64,000 bases of DNA from Acephala macrosclerotiorum. Taxonomy: Eukaryota; Ascomycota; Leotiomycetes; Helotiales; Mollisiaceae. The first letter of the stretch is position 1. Each line of letters begins with the position of its first letter. This document shows, piece after piece, positions 60,240-64,000 of the stretch. The stretch spans positions 1 through 64,000 of the forward strand of contig MU119339.1 of NCBI GenBank assembly GCA_014904845.1, read 5' to 3'. Position numbers and translations under genes: made by a program. The notes beneath the pieces were generated by a model that saw nothing but the letters and a program-made list of their open reading frames with translations, was not told where the DNA came from and did no database searches.

Positions 60240-61433
60240 ATGGCTTCACGCCCAATCTTCGCCGCAGCCGATGCTGCCATACTCACAGCTCAAAGCCTCA
60301 TCCAGCCAGCCACCCGAAGACGCCGACAAATATCTAGCTCTCTGATGTTCTCGGAAGCTTCGTCCTCGTCGGAGAATTCAGCTGACTCGGGAGTCGGTCT
60401 TGTGCCCTCGTTCGTGGTGCCAGAGTATATCGAGAGCGTAGAAACTTTGGAGTACATTGGCTGGGGAGAGGAGAAAGCTACCGACATTTGGGCACGATGG
60501 GAGATCGTCAAGCAGACCGAAAGTAATGAGGCTGCATTTCAGTCACACTTCCTCGAGTATGCTCTGTCTGCTATACCAGATCTCAAGCTTGAAGACAGAC
60601 AGGAGGATTGGGATACAGAGATGTTGAATTGGGGAGTAGGGGCTGAGCTTCGTGCAGCAATTATGGACGAAGCATACACCAATATTAGGCTCACGGAGTC
60701 AGCACAGTATTGGGTCAAGGATACAATGGAAATACGTTATCTCAGTCTGGAGAGATTGCAGCGAGACAGTCAGATGAGGGCGCAGACCTCAGCCACCTCC
60801 ACGAACAACGCCACCGACATGAGGGAGAATCTTGGAGTCATAGCACAGTTAGCAACTTCGTCAACAGTCCCTGGAAGATTAGCTTTGTATAAGGCGATTG
60901 CAAAAGATAGAGTTGGACAAGACCCGACGGGAAAGATCTCTATTGAAAGTCTAGTTAGCGGAACTCCATCGGACTTTCGAGGAGCAGGTGGAACTACACT
61001 TTACTTTACGCCTACTCTAGCGGTCGCGGAACATTATCGAGGCTATATCAGTAGACGATACAATGCCGCAGCTCCAGTCATGCTGGAACTGTCGGTTGCC
61101 AACTCCTTTATCGAAGCACATTCCCCCTTTATTCTGAGATTTGGGAACCTCTGGAAGGAAATCGTGTATACCAGTCGACGTGGGTTGTTACTGAGGGGCG
61201 ACTTAAAGCGAATCCACCGGCTACCTTTAATTATCGCACCTATTGCTCATTCTCACAACAGAACTATTAGTAGTCTCGATGACTATCACCAGATTTCTTC
61301 TGCTCGACACGTTCTTTACGTCGAGGACTCCGAGGCAATTCAGTACGTTTTTCAAGGAGATGATATGTTGTATAGCTTAGAAGAATATGGCGAAGTGAGG
61401 CTGGTTTCTGAAGCCTCTGTGTCGGCATCCTAG
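60240..61433 (+). CDS. Uncharacterised 397-aa protein, possible ART-like C-terminal fold
   Basis: A single-exon frame starts at ATG (MASRPIFAAADAAILTAQSL). The N-terminal half has a serine-rich segment and a helical region (VETLEYIGWGEEKATDIWAR; FLEYALSAIPDLKLEDRQED). The second half has RLALYKAIAKDRV, then LVSGTPSDFRGAG, GTTLYFTPTLAVAEHYRGYI and VMLELSVANSFIEA. A TLYFTP strand, an AEHYRGY helix and then VMLELSVANS recall the order of ADP-ribosyltransferase-like folds, but the usual catalytic residues cannot be assigned. There are no membrane segments or signal peptide. I do not recognise the family with confidence and assign no function. Confidence 0.75.
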   Translation: MASRPIFAAADAAILTAQSLIQPATRRRRQISSSLMFSEASSSSENSADSGVGLVPSFVVPEYIESVETLEYIGWGEEKATDIWARWEIVKQTESNEAAFQSHFLEYALSAIPDLKLEDRQEDWDTEMLNWGVGAELRAAIMDEAYTNIRLTESAQYWVKDTMEIRYLSLERLQRDSQMRAQTSATSTNNATDMRENLGVIAQLATSSTVPGRLALYKAIAKDRVGQDPTGKISIESLVSGTPSDFRGAGGTTLYFTPTLAVAEHYRGYISRRYNAAAPVMLELSVANSFIEAHSPFILRFGNLWKEIVYTSRRGLLLRGDLKRIHRLPLIIAPIAHSHNRTISSLDDYHQISSARHVLYVEDSEAIQYVFQGDDMLYSLEEYGEVRLVSEASVSAS

Positions 61434-62196
61434 CGAGAAAGATACTCGCCTTTAGCACATTGAGGTACCATTGTTTATACAGCCTCTGTAGTAATAGTAT
61501 TTGGGTGTTAAATCTCTGATCGGTAAAACTGAGTGTCCTAGCCATTCCGCTAAGGTAAAAATGGTACTATCCTCTCCCGGCATAACTTCATCCACACATG
61601 AATTTCGAATACTCTGGAACCGAGCTAATTCCAAGGGATCCTAGCTAGTGCAACTTGTCGTCAGGTTGACTCTGCCTTGCCCTGCTTGGATGAAATTCTC
61701 TGCTGCTCGAGCAAATGAAACCTTGGTATGGACCTTTCTCTAATACGATTTCGCATTTGCATGGATCGCGTCGTGCCCATTAAACATACCAGCTGTAGTA
61801 ACCCTCGATAATAGTGTCGTGTTATGGTGTTGTTGCTTGGTCTTGAATGAATTATACCTTGCCTGTAAGAGGCACCAGACGTTGTATTCCTCTTCCTTGA
61901 CGCAGCCCTGCTGCTAAGATGATTGCACCTTGCCTCGTATGAGTCGTAACATGTTTGTAAGGAATACTAGACATTGATATCTCCTCAGATCTATTCTGTC
62001 GTACTTTTGAAAATAATATAGAATTATTTATTGATAGCTATTACGGAGCAACATTGTGCGTATTTAAGGACAGTTTCTCGCAGTATAGAGACGTCAAGAG
62101 TGATTAATAGATTAACGCTATACGTTAGCCCGCTTGCCCCTCTCTTCCCATCTTGAGTTCATTCTAGAGCCTCATGAATTTTTGGCTCGACGAACG
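61434..62196. other. Intergenic, with a tRNA-like relic
   Basis: On the minus strand near 61,480-61,566 a segment contains TTAGCGGAATGGCTAGGACA, close to a tRNA D-arm/box A, followed by CAGTTTTACCGATCAG. A proper box B (GTTCRANNC) and a paired acceptor stem in the right place are missing. It may be a decayed tRNA-derived sequence. The rest is unremarkable. Confidence 0.35.
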
Positions 62197-63116
62197 TCAG
62201 CCGCAGTAGATTGCAACAGGTACAGAGAGACTCACAAATGAATACTTGATACCATTGTAGAAGGACCGCTGCAGAAGCTTCGCCTGATTCTCTTCATCTT
62301 CCGTGAGCTTCGCCATCCTTTCTATCAAGTCAAGCTCGTAACTGCCGTGAGCACACTCCATGATTTTCAGCATGCAGACTTCGAAGAAGCGTGGGTAGAA
62401 GCCTGTGCAAAGAGGCTAGTCAGCCTATTGATATACCCCAGGAGAAGATACAAATTGGATAAAACAAAATCTGAATTTCTCGTGAACCTACCAGCTGAAG
62501 ACCAGTCGAGTATAGAGACCGACCCATCCGCCAGCCAGACAAGATTCCGAGGCGCAAGGTCCAAGTGACACAGTACCAATGGATATTTCACAAGACTTAG
62601 CTTGGAATCGACGTCCGGTAATCTGAGATTCAACCATCTCTCCACTTGCTGCACATTCTTGAAGACAGGTTTCCCATTTTCCTCCCAGAGCAGCCCACGT
62701 GATGCACCCCCTTCCAAAGGACCGGGGCGGTCGCCCTGTAGGGTCGAGAAATATTGAAGTATATGCGCAAGCCGCTCAACTTGCTCGTTACTCAGGGTTT
62801 CATCTTCCCCCAGCACCTTCCCATGGATGTATTCCATCACGATATAACCCGAATCGGGCCAACCCTGCCCGTTGCTCAGAGTGAAATCGTGGTAAACCTG
62901 CGGGACACGAACGATGTTTCGATCAAGGAGCTCAAAAGCTCTTCTTTGATTACAGGCCTCTTCAACCGTCACGTTCCAGCCAAACTTGACGACCACGTCG
63001 TCCGATAATCTGACTACATTTTTTGATGCGCCGACGAGTTGGCGATGCGGGTCTGCGCAGCGTTGGACGATTTCCAAGTCACTCAGGTCTTCGTGGCCAA
63101 GAGGTTTCGGTGTCAT
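62197..63116 (-). CDS. APH-type phosphotransferase, complete
   Basis: There are two exons, 63,116-62,492 and 62,402-62,197, around an 89-nt intron (GTAGGT donor, GCACAG acceptor), giving 276 residues. The kinase-like order is complete: NVVRLSDDVVVKFGW (ATP-binding lysine), IVMEYIHGKVL (hinge), CHLDLAPRNLVW (catalytic HxDxxxxN type) and VSILDWSSAG (metal-binding D). These define the APH/choline-kinase-like fold (PF01636). Splicing joins SSAG to FYPRFFEVCMLKIME, which is typical of this fungal subgroup and supports the intron. The substrate is unknown; such fungal proteins are widespread and mostly uncharacterised. Ending the last exon at VSLSVPVAIYCG is a readthrough of a possible further GTGAGT donor, so the extreme C-terminus is uncertain. 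Confidence 0.83.
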
Positions 63117-64000
63117 ATTGCGTCCGTTGGCGGGGCGCGCCCAATGTTACGAACGTTAAAGAATGAAGGAACGTTGACGATGTTTGAAGTCGTCGTTGTT
63201 CTTAGTAATCAATATTGAGAGCGAAGTCACCTGATCACACAGATGTGTCAAGCTGCACACATTACAGGCTTTCCTCAAGCATTCAATAGTGAGAACATAT
63301 AAAGGAGGGATGCCATGAACTCTTTGGGCTTCCAAAGTGGTGAGTGAACCAGAAAAGAGTTCGTGGCGATGGCAGCTGCCTGACTCTAGAAGACAGTGAA
63401 GCAATCGCTAATTTTATGGGCGCTAAGGTCACCAGGGCCAAATTACAGGCTTGCGATCCCTGAATCTCACAGGACTTCGTTGTACTGTCTCTGGGTCAAA
63501 GTATTTTTGGGTGGAATTGTGTTTCAATAATGTTTCACGGCTTGAAGGCTACCTGGCTGTATCTCTGCCTGCTCCTCAGCCTGAATTCTGGTAAGTCTGC
63601 CTGTTGGTCCCAATGTCAGCCCAAAGTTGATAGATATAGCGGTTTCAGAGCATGTACGGTCATAATACAATGATCTCGCGCCGATTTTTAGGCGGAGCCG
63701 GCCCATGCCCCCCCAAAGGCTTCGCCCGTAAGGCCCTGGCGCTAAGGGAGATCCTAAGCAGGCCGTAATCGATAGGGTATCATCAAAGGGTTAAGATGCA
63801 GCGCTATTATCGAGCGCTTGGATTTTGGCATTCTATAAGACAAGTCACGTCAATGTTAGTTTGGGTATCAGGTCCATATCATTTAACAGTATTTAATGTC
63901 CTTCATATTCTCTACAGAACTTAAATAAAGCTCTACTTTTCGTTATACCCAGCTCCTTCCACATTTCAAACACTATCATTCAGATTTCTACAATCATAGA
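63117..64000. other. Intergenic, nothing recognised
   Basis: This is the upstream side of the APH-type gene to the window edge. A G/C-rich patch near 63,690-63,750 (GCCGGCCCATG, then CGCCCGTAAGGCCCTGGCGC) stands out from its surroundings and may be part of a dispersed repeat, but no second copy lies in the window. Confidence 0.45.

Noticed and set aside
61480..61566. tRNA gene on the minus strand
   Set aside because: It has box A but no box B, and no matching acceptor stem at the correct distance; reported only as a possible relic.

Overview
The window looks like nuclear DNA of a filamentous ascomycete. Introns are short (46-150 nt) with GTAAGT/GTATGT-type donors, CTAAC/CTGAC-like branch points and YAG acceptors. 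The fungal-type genes are SUB2, EFR3, RPP21/RPR2, WBP11-like, a rhodopsin-domain membrane protein, a GH28 rhamnogalacturonase and a LIP-family lipase. Many 2EXR-domain genes and AT-rich RIP-like blocks would fit Leotiomycetes, but that placement is an inference.

Layout. (1) 1-12,600 is an almost pure A/T block with no credible gene. The few remaining C bases lie mostly in CpG, as expected of repeat-induced point mutation (RIP). Three degenerate copies of one ~230-nt sequence lie about 5.0 and 6.0 kb apart and look like old LTRs. (2) 12,700-25,000 is a gene-graveyard border: a truncated APH-type kinase, two smaller AT islands, and eight 2EXR loci, of which only two are plainly intact, plus a LITAF-domain gene at 22.9-23.5 kb. 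(3) 25.2-26.7 kb holds a broken secreted lipase. (4) 28.2-30.6 kb encodes a ketopantoate-reductase-like protein with a long disordered tail. It is followed by ~6.5 kb with no recognisable gene. (5) 37.2-41.6 kb is a housekeeping RNA block: SUB2 and RPP21 diverging from one promoter, then a WBP11-like gene. (6) 42-49.2 kb has three more 2EXR genes, a GH28 rhamnogalacturonase and a pair of MITE-like inverted-repeat elements. (7) 49.5-58.8 kb has EFR3, a GMC oxidoreductase and a seven-TM rhodopsin-domain protein. (8) 60.2-63.1 kb has an unrecognised 397-aa protein and a complete APH-type kinase.

The most distinctive feature is the 2EXR family: eleven copies within 35 kb in both orientations, five intact and six broken, densest beside the RIP-like block. 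The function of 2EXR proteins is not known to me. The mix of living and dead copies suggests fast birth and death at a heterochromatin border. Housekeeping genes (SUB2, RPP21, WBP11-like, EFR3) are complete and canonical. No biosynthetic gene cluster, CRISPR array, rRNA or convincing tRNA was seen. Splice sites were worked out by hand from frame and consensus and have not been tested against transcripts.
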